Source: Lactiplantibacillus dongliensis
Lineage (GTDB): Bacteria > Bacillota > Bacilli > Lactobacillales > Lactobacillaceae
Length of the DNA stretch: 54,794 bases
Assembly: GCF_005405105.1 (NCBI RefSeq)
Contig: NZ_BJDK01000023.1
Location: 1 to 54,794, forward strand
Reading direction: 5' to 3'
Shown here piece by piece: positions 9,082 to 16,717 of this stretch. Positions within the stretch are counted from its first letter, which is position 1. Each line of letters opens with the position of its first letter. A program made the translations under genes and the position numbers. The notes beneath the pieces are model-generated. The model was given only the letters and a program-made list of their open reading frames with translations, was not told the origin of the DNA and did no database searches.

Positions 9082-9840
9082 ATGCATTTTATTGAACAAC
9101 TTTACGCGCCATTTTTCAGCCTTGAAAATTGGCGCCAGATTATCGCCACTCCTGATGACTGGATCATTATCTTGTCATTAGCCTTGATTGAATGTTTGTT
9201 GTCCGTGGATAATGCTGTCGTCCTAGCCGCTCAGACCCAAAGTTTAGATTCTGTAAAGGATCAAGAGAAATCATTGTTTTATGGGTTGTGGGGGGCTTAT
9301 ATCTTCCGCTTCATTGTTATCGGGATTGGAACCTATCTGATTGGTTTCTGGGAAATCAAGATTTTAGGGGCTGGTTATTTAATTTACTTAGTTTACCAAT
9401 TCTTTACGAAAAAACAGCAGACGACGGCGAAGCCGAAAAAGCAACGGCGATTCTTAGGCATGAGTCAATTCTGGTCGGTTGTGGTCCAGATTGAGTTAAT
9501 GGATATTGTGTTCTCAATTGACTCTGTGTTAGCGTCGTTAGCGATTTCGAAGAATCCCGTGATTGTGTTGATTGGTGGGATGATCGGGATTGCAGCCATG
9601 CGGGGGATCGCCGAAATTATCATGCGGTTAATGAAAAAAATCCCAGAGTTGGAAACAATGGCCTATTGCTTAATTGCCGTGATTGCGCTTAAACTATTCC
9701 TATCAATTCCATCAATTGATATTGAAGTTCCCGCGGTAGCCTTTGGTTTGATTGTTTTAGGGGCCGTGGTGGTCACGTTAATCATTCATTTTGTGCGGCA
9801 AAGTCGTAAAACGGCGCCGGACAAAAATCAGAAAGGATGA
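9082..9840 (+). CDS. TerC-family integral membrane protein
   Basis: This 252-aa polytopic protein has about seven membrane segments and the two acidic TerC signatures, LIECLLSVDNAVV near 35-47 and ELMDIVFSIDSV near 140-151. TerC/YceF/YkoY relatives in Bacillota are linked to manganese efflux and metalation of exported enzymes. The exact ion is not readable here. A short lysine-rich cytoplasmic loop (near 110-125) separates the two halves. GGGGGA precedes the ATG. The stop is 6 bases from the next gene, suggesting a two-gene unit. Confidence 0.85.
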   Translation: MHFIEQLYAPFFSLENWRQIIATPDDWIIILSLALIECLLSVDNAVVLAAQTQSLDSVKDQEKSLFYGLWGAYIFRFIVIGIGTYLIGFWEIKILGAGYLIYLVYQFFTKKQQTTAKPKKQRRFLGMSQFWSVVVQIELMDIVFSIDSVLASLAISKNPVIVLIGGMIGIAAMRGIAEIIMRLMKKIPELETMAYCLIAVIALKLFLSIPSIDIEVPAVAFGLIVLGAVVVTLIIHFVRQSRKTAPDKNQKG

Positions 9841-9846
9841 CTCATA

Positions 9847-10707
9847 ATGAAACTTGGTTTAATTGGTACTGGTGTGATGGGGGCCGCGATTGCGCATAAT
9901 TTGATGGCTGCCGGTTATGAGATGACGGTCTATAATCGCACGAAACGTAAAGCCGATGCCCTCGTGGCTGAAGGCGCGGTCTGGGCGGATACCCCAGCTG
10001 CTGTGGCTGCAGTTAGTGATGTGGTCTTGACGATGGTCGGGTTCCCAAAGGATGTGGCTCAAGTTTATTTTGGTGACGATGGCATTTTTACAAGCCTGCG
10101 ACCAGATAAAACGGTGATTGATATGACGACTAGTCAGCCTAAGTTAGCGGCGAAAATTGCGGCTTATGCTGATGCTCACGGCTTTCATGCCTTAGATGCC
10201 CCTGTGTCCGGCGGTGATATTGGCGCTAAAAAGGCGACGTTAACGATTATGGTTGGTGGTGATACCGCGACTTATCAAGCGATGCAGCCGATATTTAAGG
10301 TGATTGGACATCGCGTCAATCATTTTGGTGCGGCGGGTACAGGTCAGCATGCCAAGATGGCTAACCAGATTATGATTGCCGGGACGATGACTGGCTTAAC
10401 TGAAATGTTGCTTTACGCTAAAGCTGCAGGGCTTGATACCGAAAAAGTTTTGGCGACGCTTTCCAGCGGCGGGGCGGATAATTGGAGTATGGATAATTAT
10501 GTACCGCGTATTTTGAAAAATGATTACACGCCCGGTTTCTTTGCCCGGCACTTCTTAAAGGATTTGCGCATTGCATTGACGGAAGCCGATGCGATGGGTT
10601 TAGACTTAGTCGCCACGGCACAAGCTAAACGGTTATACGAAGTGATGGTTGATGTTAAGGGTCTCGGTGATCAAGGGACTCAAGGCTTGATTAATATTTA
10701 CAAGTAA
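9847..10707 (+). CDS. 3-hydroxyisobutyrate dehydrogenase-family NAD(P) oxidoreductase
   Basis: This 286-aa beta-hydroxyacid dehydrogenase has an N-terminal Rossmann motif GLIGTGVMG, the substrate-binding DAPVSGGDIGAKK near 118-130, and the catalytic Lys in GTGQHAKMANQ. The family covers tartronate semialdehyde reductase, 3-hydroxyisobutyrate and glyoxylate/succinic semialdehyde reductases; sequence alone does not tell which. It follows terC by 6 bases and ends at a strong terminator. I leave the symbol blank because garR, mmsB and similar names cannot be told apart. Confidence 0.85.
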   Translation: MKLGLIGTGVMGAAIAHNLMAAGYEMTVYNRTKRKADALVAEGAVWADTPAAVAAVSDVVLTMVGFPKDVAQVYFGDDGIFTSLRPDKTVIDMTTSQPKLAAKIAAYADAHGFHALDAPVSGGDIGAKKATLTIMVGGDTATYQAMQPIFKVIGHRVNHFGAAGTGQHAKMANQIMIAGTMTGLTEMLLYAKAAGLDTEKVLATLSSGGADNWSMDNYVPRILKNDYTPGFFARHFLKDLRIALTEADAMGLDLVATAQAKRLYEVMVDVKGLGDQGTQGLINIYK

Positions 10708-10717
10708 AGTTAAAGCT

Positions 10718-10748
10718 AAAAAAAGACGTCCATTTGGGCGTCTTTTTT
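10718..10748 (+). terminator. Intrinsic terminator after the dehydrogenase gene
   Basis: AAAAAAGACG...CGTCTTTTTT forms a strong hairpin with A and T runs on both sides. Confidence 0.85.
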
Positions 10749-10767
10749 ATTGGTAATTTGATCAAGC

Positions 10768-11053
10768 TTGCCACTCTGGTTGGGCCAGCATCGGCTGGAA
10801 CGTGGTGGCCACGTTTGAAAGCCAAAGTGCGGTCTTTCAAGCCGGGGGTTATCTAAGTTGGAAAATCACCGACTTAGATAAACGACACCACTGAGCCAAT
10901 GCTGGCCCGCCCGGCGTTAGCTAACAGGAATTAAATAATTAACGATTAGTTTAGTTGGATAGCTGTTAATTTGGCTTCAAAATGGTCCATGGTGTTTTAA
11001 CGTTTTTGAAATCAACCGACAGGCGGCAATTTTGACTAGTATTAAGTGTATGA
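10768..11053 (+). repeat. R1 structured repeat, copy B (decayed composite)
   Basis: The first half (10768-10920) has an outer stem GGGCCAGCAT/ATGCTGGCCC, a CGTGG/CCACG hairpin, a stem TTGAAAG/CTTTCAA (10815-10821/10834-10840), and a stem TTATCTAAGT/ACTTAGATAA (10849-10858/10872-10881). The second half (about 10968-11053) matches the right end of copy H, including GGCGGCAATTTTGACTAG. I see no gene in the whole 10749-11400 interval; 11054-11231 holds nothing I recognise. Confidence 0.8.
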
Positions 11054-11231
11054 ATCTGTTCAAAAGTTAGGGCCCTAAAATACGGTTTGTAGAGTGCTTT
11101 TTAGTTAAAAGTCACATTTTAAAGGGTATCCAGTTAAACGTCTTGATACGGCAAAAATGGTAGTTTCGACGACTTGAGCTAAATCAGTCTTAAGTTGTAA
11201 CCAACTCAACAAACAACCAGTTAATTAGCGC

Positions 11232-11391
11232 AGGACGGCCTGGATGATGCTCAGTGGTGACATTTCACTTGGCTGGTGATTTTTCCAGCCTAGTGAAAGC
11301 CCGGCTTTCGAGACCGATTTTTGGCTCGAAAACGTGGCCACCACGTTCCAGCATCAATCCAGGCCGTCCGGAGCGGTAATTTAAACTAGAT
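11232..11391 (-). repeat. R1 structured repeat, copy C
   Basis: This is a minus-oriented R1 element beside the 3' end of the NADH oxidase gene. The outer stem is GGACGGCCTGGA (from 11233) with TCCAGGCCGTCC (to 11369). That differs in most base pairs from the GGGCCAG/CTGGCCC stem of other copies, yet it pairs fully. Inner stems are TTTCACT/AGTGAAA (11263-11269/11292-11298), GGCTGG/CCAGCC (11271-11276/11285-11290) and TTTCGAG/CTCGAAA (11306-11312/11325-11331). Confidence 0.8.
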
Positions 11392-11400
11392 TAGTCATCC

Positions 11401-12756
11401 CTATTTCAAGGAATCAATCGCTTTTTGCGCTGCAATATTCATGATATTCCAAGGCCGGTCGAAGCCAGGTTGGAAGAAAAAGTCGGTATAAGCTAAGTCA
11501 TAAACGGTTAGCTTAGCTTGAACAGCTAGTGAAATCGTATTGATATTCGCCGTGACATCCTTTTTCGACATAATTTGAGCGCCAAGAATGCGACCGTCTG
11601 CTGGGTCAAAAGTGAGCTTGAACCAGACTTTAGCATTACCGGCGGCGTCTGGGACAAAGGCCGGTTGGGCGGTATCGGTAACTAGGACTGACTGGCTCTT
11701 AACGCCTAGCTTTTCACTAGTCCCAGCTTTAATTCCAGTTGAAGCGAAGTGATAGTCAAAGACTGATAACGCTGACGAGCCGGAGACTGTTGGCATGGTG
11801 ACCTGGTCACCGAAGATGTTTTTGGCGGCAATCCGGCCTTGACGCCGTGCATTCGTCGCTAAAGCAATCCGGTTTGGTTGGCCGGTCGGGGCGAATGGGA
11901 CAAGCGTGGCATCGCCCACGGCATAAATATTGGGGTCGCTGGTTTGGAGGTAATCGTTAATCTTGATTAAGCCATGATCATCTAAAGCCACCACGTCTTT
12001 TAAGAAGCCCGTATTAGCCCGAATCCCAGCTGCAGAAATAACTAGATCAGCGGGGTACTCGCCTTGGTCAGTGATCAGCTTGGTGACTTTACCGTGCTTA
12101 CCTTCAAAGGCTTTGACACCTTGGCCAGTGGCAGCTTGAATCCCATGGTCAGCCATCGTTTGGGTCAGGGTGTCGGTGAATTCAGCATCCAAATACAGAC
12201 TCAGTAGGCGTGGTAGCATATCGACAACGGTGACGTGTTTGCCAGCTTTGGCGAAGACTTCCGCGGCTTCAATCCCAATATAGCCAGAACCAATCACAAC
12301 GACGTTCTTGATAGCTGGATCAACGGTTTTTGCCTTAAGTTTGATGGCCCAGTCGCGACCGCGCATTGCGTAGACATTTTCTAAGTCATGCCCGGGAACG
12401 GGTAAGTCGAATGGTACCGCCCCAACTGCCAAGACGAGCTTGTCATAGCCTTCATCTCGTTCTTCACCGGTCGCGTGATTGACCACGTGGACGGTCTGCC
12501 GATCAGGATGAACGGTCGTGATCTCTTGTTCCGTATAGACATGGACGCCCTGTGCCCGCATCCCAGCTGGGGTAGCATAGCTAACGGCGTTAACATCTTT
12601 AACCGTGCCTTCCAAGTAGAGCTGCATCCCGCAAGATAAGAAGGACAAAAAGTCGCCTTTTTCGTACCACTGAATCTCAGTTTCGGGATGGGCTGCTAAA
12701 ATCCCACGAACTGTTTCGTAACCACCATGTGAAGACCCCACAACGATAACTTTCAT
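11401..12756 (-). CDS. NADH oxidase/peroxidase-type FAD flavoprotein
   Basis: This 451-aa member of the pyridine nucleotide-disulfide oxidoreductase group has an FAD motif at the N-terminus (VVGSSHGG), the single redox cysteine of the Nox/Npx/CoA-disulfide reductase subgroup (Cys42 in SFLSCGM), an NADH motif VIGSGYIGIEAAE near 155, a second FAD motif IYAVGDA near 280, and a C-terminal dimerisation domain. Members reduce O2 to water, H2O2 to water, or CoA disulfide; which applies cannot be read with confidence. The start is ATG 12756, with GGAGG 8 bases upstream. A palindrome at 12782-12798 suggests redox or regulator control. Confidence 0.88.
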   Translation of the reverse strand: MKVIVVGSSHGGYETVRGILAAHPETEIQWYEKGDFLSFLSCGMQLYLEGTVKDVNAVSYATPAGMRAQGVHVYTEQEITTVHPDRQTVHVVNHATGEERDEGYDKLVLAVGAVPFDLPVPGHDLENVYAMRGRDWAIKLKAKTVDPAIKNVVVIGSGYIGIEAAEVFAKAGKHVTVVDMLPRLLSLYLDAEFTDTLTQTMADHGIQAATGQGVKAFEGKHGKVTKLITDQGEYPADLVISAAGIRANTGFLKDVVALDDHGLIKINDYLQTSDPNIYAVGDATLVPFAPTGQPNRIALATNARRQGRIAAKNIFGDQVTMPTVSGSSALSVFDYHFASTGIKAGTSEKLGVKSQSVLVTDTAQPAFVPDAAGNAKVWFKLTFDPADGRILGAQIMSKKDVTANINTISLAVQAKLTVYDLAYTDFFFQPGFDRPWNIMNIAAQKAIDSLK

Positions 12757-12781
12757 AATAACTGCCTCCAATAAATTTTAG

Positions 12782-12798
12782 ATTAGAACTGTTCTAAT
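12782..12798 (-). promoter_or_regulatory. Palindrome upstream of the NADH oxidase gene
   Basis: ATTAGAAC-T-GTTCTAAT is a perfect 17-base palindrome about 26 bases upstream of the start codon. It is placed like an operator. The regulator is unknown. A second, imperfect palindrome (AATTGTRYACAATT-like) lies near 12818-12831. Confidence 0.5.
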
Positions 12799-12870
12799 AT
12801 CTAAGGTAACACTAATTGTACACAATTAAAAAGAAAACAACTTATTTATTTTTTGAGGATTCAACCAATT

Positions 12871-12909
12871 AAAAAGTGGACTAGAATCAGCTGAGATTCT
12901 AGTCCACTT
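12871..12909 (-). terminator. Terminator of the ABC transporter operon
   Basis: AAAAGTGGACTAGAATC pairs perfectly with GATTCTAGTCCACTTTT just after the ATPase gene on the minus strand. Confidence 0.88.
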
Positions 12910-12914
12910 TTGAG

Positions 12915-13694
12915 CTATTCGATAGTATCAAAGAAACTTAAGAGCTTATCTTTGGTTAAGGCGGCTTTTTCAGCGCCACGCACATCATATTTGATCTGGC
13001 CTTGATCTAGTACAATCAACCGATTGCCGTACTTTAAGGCGTCATCTAAATGGTGGGTAATCATTAAGCAGGTTAGCTTTTCTTGGGTAACCCGTTGATT
13101 GGTTTGCGTCATTAATTCGGCACTAGTCTTGGGATCTAGCGCTGCCGTATGTTCATCCAACAAGAGTAAGTCGGGATGCTGTTCGGTTGCCATGAGAAAG
13201 CTCAACGCCTGACGTTGGCCACCAGAGAGACTTTCGGTGGCAGTGCTTAAGCGTTCTGATAAGCCGTTATTCATGGTTGCCGCTAATGCTTTAAAGTGAG
13301 GTAGCGATTGCTTTAAGCGCCGCAAACGTAAGGTGCGCCGTTTGCCACGCTGACTAGCTAATAGTAAGTTTTCAGCGACTGTCATCCGTGGGGCGGTGCC
13401 CATCTTGGGATCTTGAAAGACACGGGCTAGAAAGGCCGTCCGTTTTTCGACGGATAGATGGGTAATGTCGTGATCTTTGAGTTGGATGCGGCCATCGTTA
13501 ACTGGCAATTCACCACTAATCGTATTGAAGAGGGTCGACTTGCCGGCACCGTTGGAACCAAGGACAGTAATGAAGTCACCTGCGTAAATATCTAAATTCA
13601 AGTGCCGTAAAATCATCACTTCGTTTGGCGTGTTGACGTTGACTTTAGTCACGATATTCTTTAATGAAAGTAATGGGGTTTCAGTTTTCGTCAT
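12915..13694 (-). CDS. ABC transporter ATP-binding protein (TrpZ-like)
   Basis: This 259-aa ATPase has Walker A GSNGAGKST (46-54), signature LSGGQRQ and Walker B LLLLDEHTAALDP. It completes the importer encoded with the permease and substrate-binding protein upstream. This COG1101-type ATPase regularly partners COG4120 permeases and COG2984 binding proteins. It begins inside the last codons of the permease gene (14-base overlap). The start is ATG 13694, with AAAGGTG upstream. Confidence 0.9.
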   Translation of the reverse strand: MTKTETPLLSLKNIVTKVNVNTPNEVMILRHLNLDIYAGDFITVLGSNGAGKSTLFNTISGELPVNDGRIQLKDHDITHLSVEKRTAFLARVFQDPKMGTAPRMTVAENLLLASQRGKRRTLRLRRLKQSLPHFKALAATMNNGLSERLSTATESLSGGQRQALSFLMATEQHPDLLLLDEHTAALDPKTSAELMTQTNQRVTQEKLTCLMITHHLDDALKYGNRLIVLDQGQIKYDVRGAEKAALTKDKLLSFFDTIE

Positions 13695-14586
13695 ATTTAG
13701 CCACACCTTTCTTTAGGACTTGGTTTAAATGCAACTTTTTGCTGAGTTGCGGTAACATCAGGCAGACCGCCAAGATAATCGCGGACAATAAGTTCAGGTC
13801 GTTAGTGCTGAAGCCTAATTGCAAGACGATTAAGAGGACGAAACGATACAAGATACTGCCTAAGGTGACGGCGACTAACCGTTGATTCAAGGTCAATTCG
13901 CCAAAGACAACTTCGCCAATAATAATCGAGGCGAGGGCGATAACGATAATCCCAATCCCCATATTCACATCGGCATAACCGTTATTTTGGGCAATTAAGG
14001 CGCCGCCCATCCCAATCATACCGTTGGAGACCATCAAGCCCATCATGGTCATGTTGTCCGTGTTAATCCCAATTGACCGCGCCATGATCCGGTTATCACC
14101 AGTGACGATAAAGGCTTGGCCGAGATTGGTCTGTAGGAACAAGATAAGTAGGACGGTAACAATCAAAATGACCACTAAGCCAATGAAGACACTGTCAAAG
14201 TATTTCGGTAGTGATTGTAAGAAGTGTCCTGAGAAAATGGTTTGCTTGCCAAGTAAGGAAACGTTGGCACTGCCCATAATTCGTAAGTTAACGGATAAAC
14301 AGGCGGTCATCACTAAAATACCGGCTAAAAGAATCGGAATCTTGCCTTTCGTGTAGAGCAGGCCGGTAATTAACCCGGCCGCAGCCCCCGTCACAAAGGC
14401 GAGTAACGTCGCCGCATACGGATTCATCCCGTGGGCAATCGCCGTAACAGCAGTGGCCGCCCCGAGTGGGAACGTGCCTTCAACCGTCATATCTGGGAAA
14501 TCTAAAATTCTAAATGTTAAGAATAAGGCAATCCCTAAAATGGCCCAGAGTAAGCCTTGTCCAATACTCGATACAATCATGCTCAT
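13681..14586 (-). CDS. ABC transporter permease (TrpY-like)
   Basis: This 301-aa membrane protein has eight or more hydrophobic segments and is of the branched-chain-type permease family (BPD_transp_2), COG4120-like. GRILDFPDMTVEGTF-type residues near the N-terminus (here FRILDFPDMTVEGTF) are typical of this subgroup. It overlaps the binding-protein stop by ATGA and the ATPase start by 14 bases. The substrate is not certain; streptococcal relatives are proposed tryptophan transporters (TrpXYZ). Confidence 0.88.
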   Translation of the reverse strand: MSMIVSSIGQGLLWAILGIALFLTFRILDFPDMTVEGTFPLGAATAVTAIAHGMNPYAATLLAFVTGAAAGLITGLLYTKGKIPILLAGILVMTACLSVNLRIMGSANVSLLGKQTIFSGHFLQSLPKYFDSVFIGLVVILIVTVLLILFLQTNLGQAFIVTGDNRIMARSIGINTDNMTMMGLMVSNGMIGMGGALIAQNNGYADVNMGIGIIVIALASIIIGEVVFGELTLNQRLVAVTLGSILYRFVLLIVLQLGFSTNDLNLLSAIILAVCLMLPQLSKKLHLNQVLKKGVAKYDEN

Positions 14587-15590
14587 TTGAAGATTTCCCC
14601 TTTCTGTTTGGCTTCTTTAATCACACTAGCTGGGAAGGTAATCCCGAGCTTCTTTGCTTCGGTCAGGTTTAAGGTCATCTCACCTTTGGTAATTAACTTA
14701 ATCGGATAGTTGGCGGGTGACTTGCCTTTTAAGACTTTAGCGGCCATTTCACCGGATAATTTACCAAGTTCAAATTGATTAACGGATAAGGTGGCTAAAC
14801 CGCCATCTTTGACCATCGTATCAACCGCTGGAATAACCGGCACGTTGGCTTTGTTAGTGACTGAAATCAAGGTCTTCATCGCACTAGCAACCCCGTTATC
14901 TTGTGGGGCGTAGACGGCGTCAACTTGTGAGGCCATCGTTTCAGCAACTTGTTGCATATCATTAGTTGACGAAATCGTGTAAAGCTTGTAAGCAACGCCT
15001 TCCTGTTTACAAATCTTGGCGAACTTTTTGGCGTTATATTCGCCACCGTGGTCAGAAGTCGTGTAGATAATCCCAATCTTTTTGGCTTTCGGGACGAGTT
15101 GGCGTAATAGATCTAAATGGGATTTTAATGGCGATTCGCCAGACGTTCCAGTCACGTTGCCGCCGGGATGTTGATTACTTTTAATCAAGCCGCCGCCAAC
15201 GGGATCAGTAATCCCAGCTAAGATCACAGGAGTATCTTTACCCGCGGCATTCGCCAAGGCTTGTGCGGACGGGGTTGCAATGGCAATCGTTTCATCAGCG
15301 TTTTCGTTGATGAACTTTTGACTCATTGTCTTTAAGTTACTTTGGTCACCTTGGGCATTTTGATAATCAATCTTGATAGTCTTACCAGGCGTATAGCCGC
15401 CAGCTTTCAGTCCGGCGATAATGCCACGATGAATGGCGTCTAAGGCCGGGTGGGTCTGGAGTTGGAGAATCCCAACTGTTGGTACTTTTTTGGTACTAGT
15501 CGTTTTGGTAGTGGTCGAATTGCCAGTCATGAAAAAGGCAATGCCGAGAAAAACGATAAGTGCGCTAATAAATGCAAGCATTCTTTTCAA
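14583..15590 (-). CDS. ABC transporter substrate-binding protein (TrpX-like)
   Basis: This ~335-aa extracytoplasmic binding protein is of the ABC_sub_bind family (PF04392, COG2984). A single N-terminal hydrophobic segment (LAFISALIVFLGIAFF) has no lipobox cysteine, so it is probably membrane-anchored. The mature part starts near VPTVGILQLQTHPALD. I chose TTG 15590, which lies about 5 bases after AGGTGA; ATG 15581 is an alternative with a long spacing. It is the first gene of the operon. A ~550-nt leader with a terminator and two R2 repeats lies upstream. The ligand may be an aromatic amino acid by analogy with TrpX, but this is inference. Confidence 0.85.
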   Translation of the reverse strand: MKRMLAFISALIVFLGIAFFMTGNSTTTKTTSTKKVPTVGILQLQTHPALDAIHRGIIAGLKAGGYTPGKTIKIDYQNAQGDQSNLKTMSQKFINENADETIAIATPSAQALANAAGKDTPVILAGITDPVGGGLIKSNQHPGGNVTGTSGESPLKSHLDLLRQLVPKAKKIGIIYTTSDHGGEYNAKKFAKICKQEGVAYKLYTISSTNDMQQVAETMASQVDAVYAPQDNGVASAMKTLISVTNKANVPVIPAVDTMVKDGGLATLSVNQFELGKLSGEMAAKVLKGKSPANYPIKLITKGEMTLNLTEAKKLGITFPASVIKEAKQKGEIFK

Positions 15591-15649
15591 TTTGGTCACC
15601 TCGTATAATGAATTGTGTTTGGGTTGGAGCAGGTGGATTGTTGTTGGGC

Positions 15650-15894
15650 CGAAACGTGTTCGCTTGGGCAGTTTCTTCCGCTTAGCTACGCTTAACAACC
15701 ATATCGGAAAACCGCCGATATAATTGTTAAGCTAGGCTAATGCTCGTAAACTCCCGCCCTCGCTCACAGGCTTGTCGAAACGTGTTCGGCAAGCCTGCTT
15801 CTTCCGCTTGCTACGCCAGTCAACTATCCGAAAGACCACCGAATAATTGACTAGCTAGGCAATGCTCAGCAACACCCGACTTACCTCACACTCT
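15650..15894 (+). repeat. R2 structured repeats, two tandem units
   Basis: Two ~120-base units lie head to tail (about 15650-15772 and 15775-15894). Each begins with GAAACGTGTTCG and ends near CTCAC. Unit 1 has an outer stem GGGC-AGTTT with AAACT...GCCC (15666-15674/15748-15759) and a central hairpin CTTAACAA/TTGTTAAG (15691-15698/15724-15731) plus ATATCGG/CCGATAT (15701-15707/15715-15721). Unit 2 keeps AGTCAA/TTGACT (15818-15823/15847-15852). They lie antisense to the ABC operon, inside its 5' untranslated region. Confidence 0.8.
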
Positions 15895-15901
15895 GGAATA
15901 C

Positions 15902-15937
15902 AAAAAAGGGCAAACCAGTAAGCTCTGGTTTGCCCTT
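15902..15937 (-). terminator. Terminator in the ABC operon leader
   Basis: On the minus strand AAGGGCAAACCAG pairs perfectly with CTGGTTTGCCCTT, followed by six T. It lies about 310 bases before the first gene and about 230 bases after the promoter. This suggests an attenuator or the end of a separate small RNA. Confidence 0.9.
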
Positions 15938-16138
15938 TACGGAACCGAAGCCTGCTGTGTCTAAAACCCATGCAGACTTCTTTGGATATCAAAGTTAGCC
16001 GGCACAGATACAAACTGTTTGCCAGATTGTATCCGTGTGGCGGAATTACAATCTGAATCGCCGGCTTTGCCATGAACTATTCAAGTTGCGCTGTGCTAAC
16101 TTTGTCATCCTTGGTTCCTCACTTTCCGTTAATTGATT
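15938..16138 (-). promoter_or_regulatory. Structured leader of the ABC operon, class unknown
   Basis: Read on the minus strand, GGAACC near the 5' end can pair with GGTTCC just before the terminator, closing a multibranched fold. AAAGTTAGC (near 16103) pairs perfectly with GCTAACTTT (near 15990). A hairpin GATACA.../...TGTATC and a GGCG...CGCC hairpin lie inside. I found no T-box sequence and no match to SAM, FMN, TPP, lysine, cobalamin, purine, THF or ykkC consensus elements that I know. It may be an attenuator working with the leader peptide at 16046-16108, or a separate ncRNA. Confidence 0.55.
16046..16108 (-). CDS. Putative 20-aa leader peptide of the ABC operon
   Basis: ATG 16108 opens a 20-codon ORF, MTKLAQRNLNSSWQSRRFRL. 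A GAGG sits 8 bases upstream, and the ORF begins about 30 bases after the predicted transcription start. It contains one Trp codon, and arginine codons CGG, CGA and AGA in a cluster near the end, followed by a TAA. Its coding sequence includes the 5' arm of the AAAGTTAGC stem, so translation would disturb the leader fold ahead of the terminator. This is typical of ribosome-mediated attenuation, but expression is unproven. Confidence 0.45.
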   Translation of the reverse strand: MTKLAQRNLNSSWQSRRFRL

Positions 16139-16144
16139 GAATTC

Positions 16145-16173
16145 AGTATAGGCAAAGTTAAAATGTCTGTCAA
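16145..16173 (-). promoter_or_regulatory. Promoter of the ABC operon leader
   Basis: On the minus strand TTGACA (16173-16168), 17 bases and TATACT (16150-16145) give a near-consensus promoter. The start is expected near 16138. Confidence 0.85.
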
Positions 16174-16235
16174 GCCTATTATTAAAAAAACATGAGAAAG
16201 CAACAAGTGAATGATCAATAAAGTGACTGATACGG

Positions 16236-16399
16236 ATTAAATCTACCACTCTGGTTGGCCCAAAATCGGCTGGAACGTGGTGGCCGCGTTGGGAAGCCTC
16301 CAAACCGGGCTTGGGCTTCCCAATGGCTCATGGCGTTCCAGCGTTTTAGTGTCCAACCGGCAGGCGGCAATTTCAACTAGCATCAAGTGTAGATTTAAT
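16236..16399 (+). repeat. R1 structured repeat, copy D
   Basis: This 164-base copy is bounded by an 11-base perfect inverted repeat ATTAAATCTAC/GTAGATTTAAT (16236-16246/16389-16399). A central stem TTGGGAAG/CTTCCCAA lies at 16289-16296/16316-16323. The left half matches the CTCTGGTTGG...GGAACGTGGTGG end and the right half the CCGGCAGGCGGCAATTT end of copy H. Confidence 0.8.
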
Positions 16400-16608
16400 G
16401 TATTTAATGATAATTTATCGATGAATAACAAGCTTAGTAGATAGTGTAAAATATATAAATAATGTTATATTAAGTGCCTGAATGACAGCCTCGAAATTAG
16501 TGCTTTTTACCTGCTGACATCAGGAAATGTAACCGGTCGAGATGCCCCAGTTACCGGCCAGTTCCGGTTAATCCTAGATATAAATTCTTTGGTATAAAAT
16601 CATTAATA

Positions 16609-16622
16609 TTAAAGCGCTTTCA
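16609..16622 (+). promoter_or_regulatory. Candidate CcpA cre site upstream of gntR-PTS
   Basis: TTAAAGCGCTTTCA matches the cre consensus TGWAANCGNTNWCA at all but the second position. It lies about 100 bases before the GntR gene, next to TATAAT at 16625-16630. Carbon catabolite control of a sugar PTS is expected. Confidence 0.6.
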
Positions 16623-16664
16623 ATTATAATATGCTATCATTATTTGTGGGCATAAGTTTTATAA

Positions 16665-16696
16665 GGGTCCACCAATAATAATTGGGGTCTACCAAT
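16665..16696 (+). promoter_or_regulatory. Candidate GntR operator (direct repeats with inverted core)
   Basis: GGGTCCACCAAT (16665-16676) and GGGTCTACCAAT (16685-16696) are direct repeats 20 bases apart. The middle also reads as the inverted repeat CCAAT-aata-ATTGG. They lie 21-50 bases before the regulator start, which suits autoregulation. Confidence 0.55.
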
Positions 16697-16717
16697 TAAA
16701 AGAAAGGAGGCTTTCGC

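Noticed and set aside
10749-11400. A possible hidden gene in the 650-base gap beside the NADH oxidase gene
   Set aside because: All frames are broken. The interval is mostly two R1 repeats.
15895-16140. The ABC operon leader as a tryptophan T-box
   Set aside because: The importer suggested this, but there is no AGGGTGGNACCGCG-type core before the terminator and no AGTA specifier loop.
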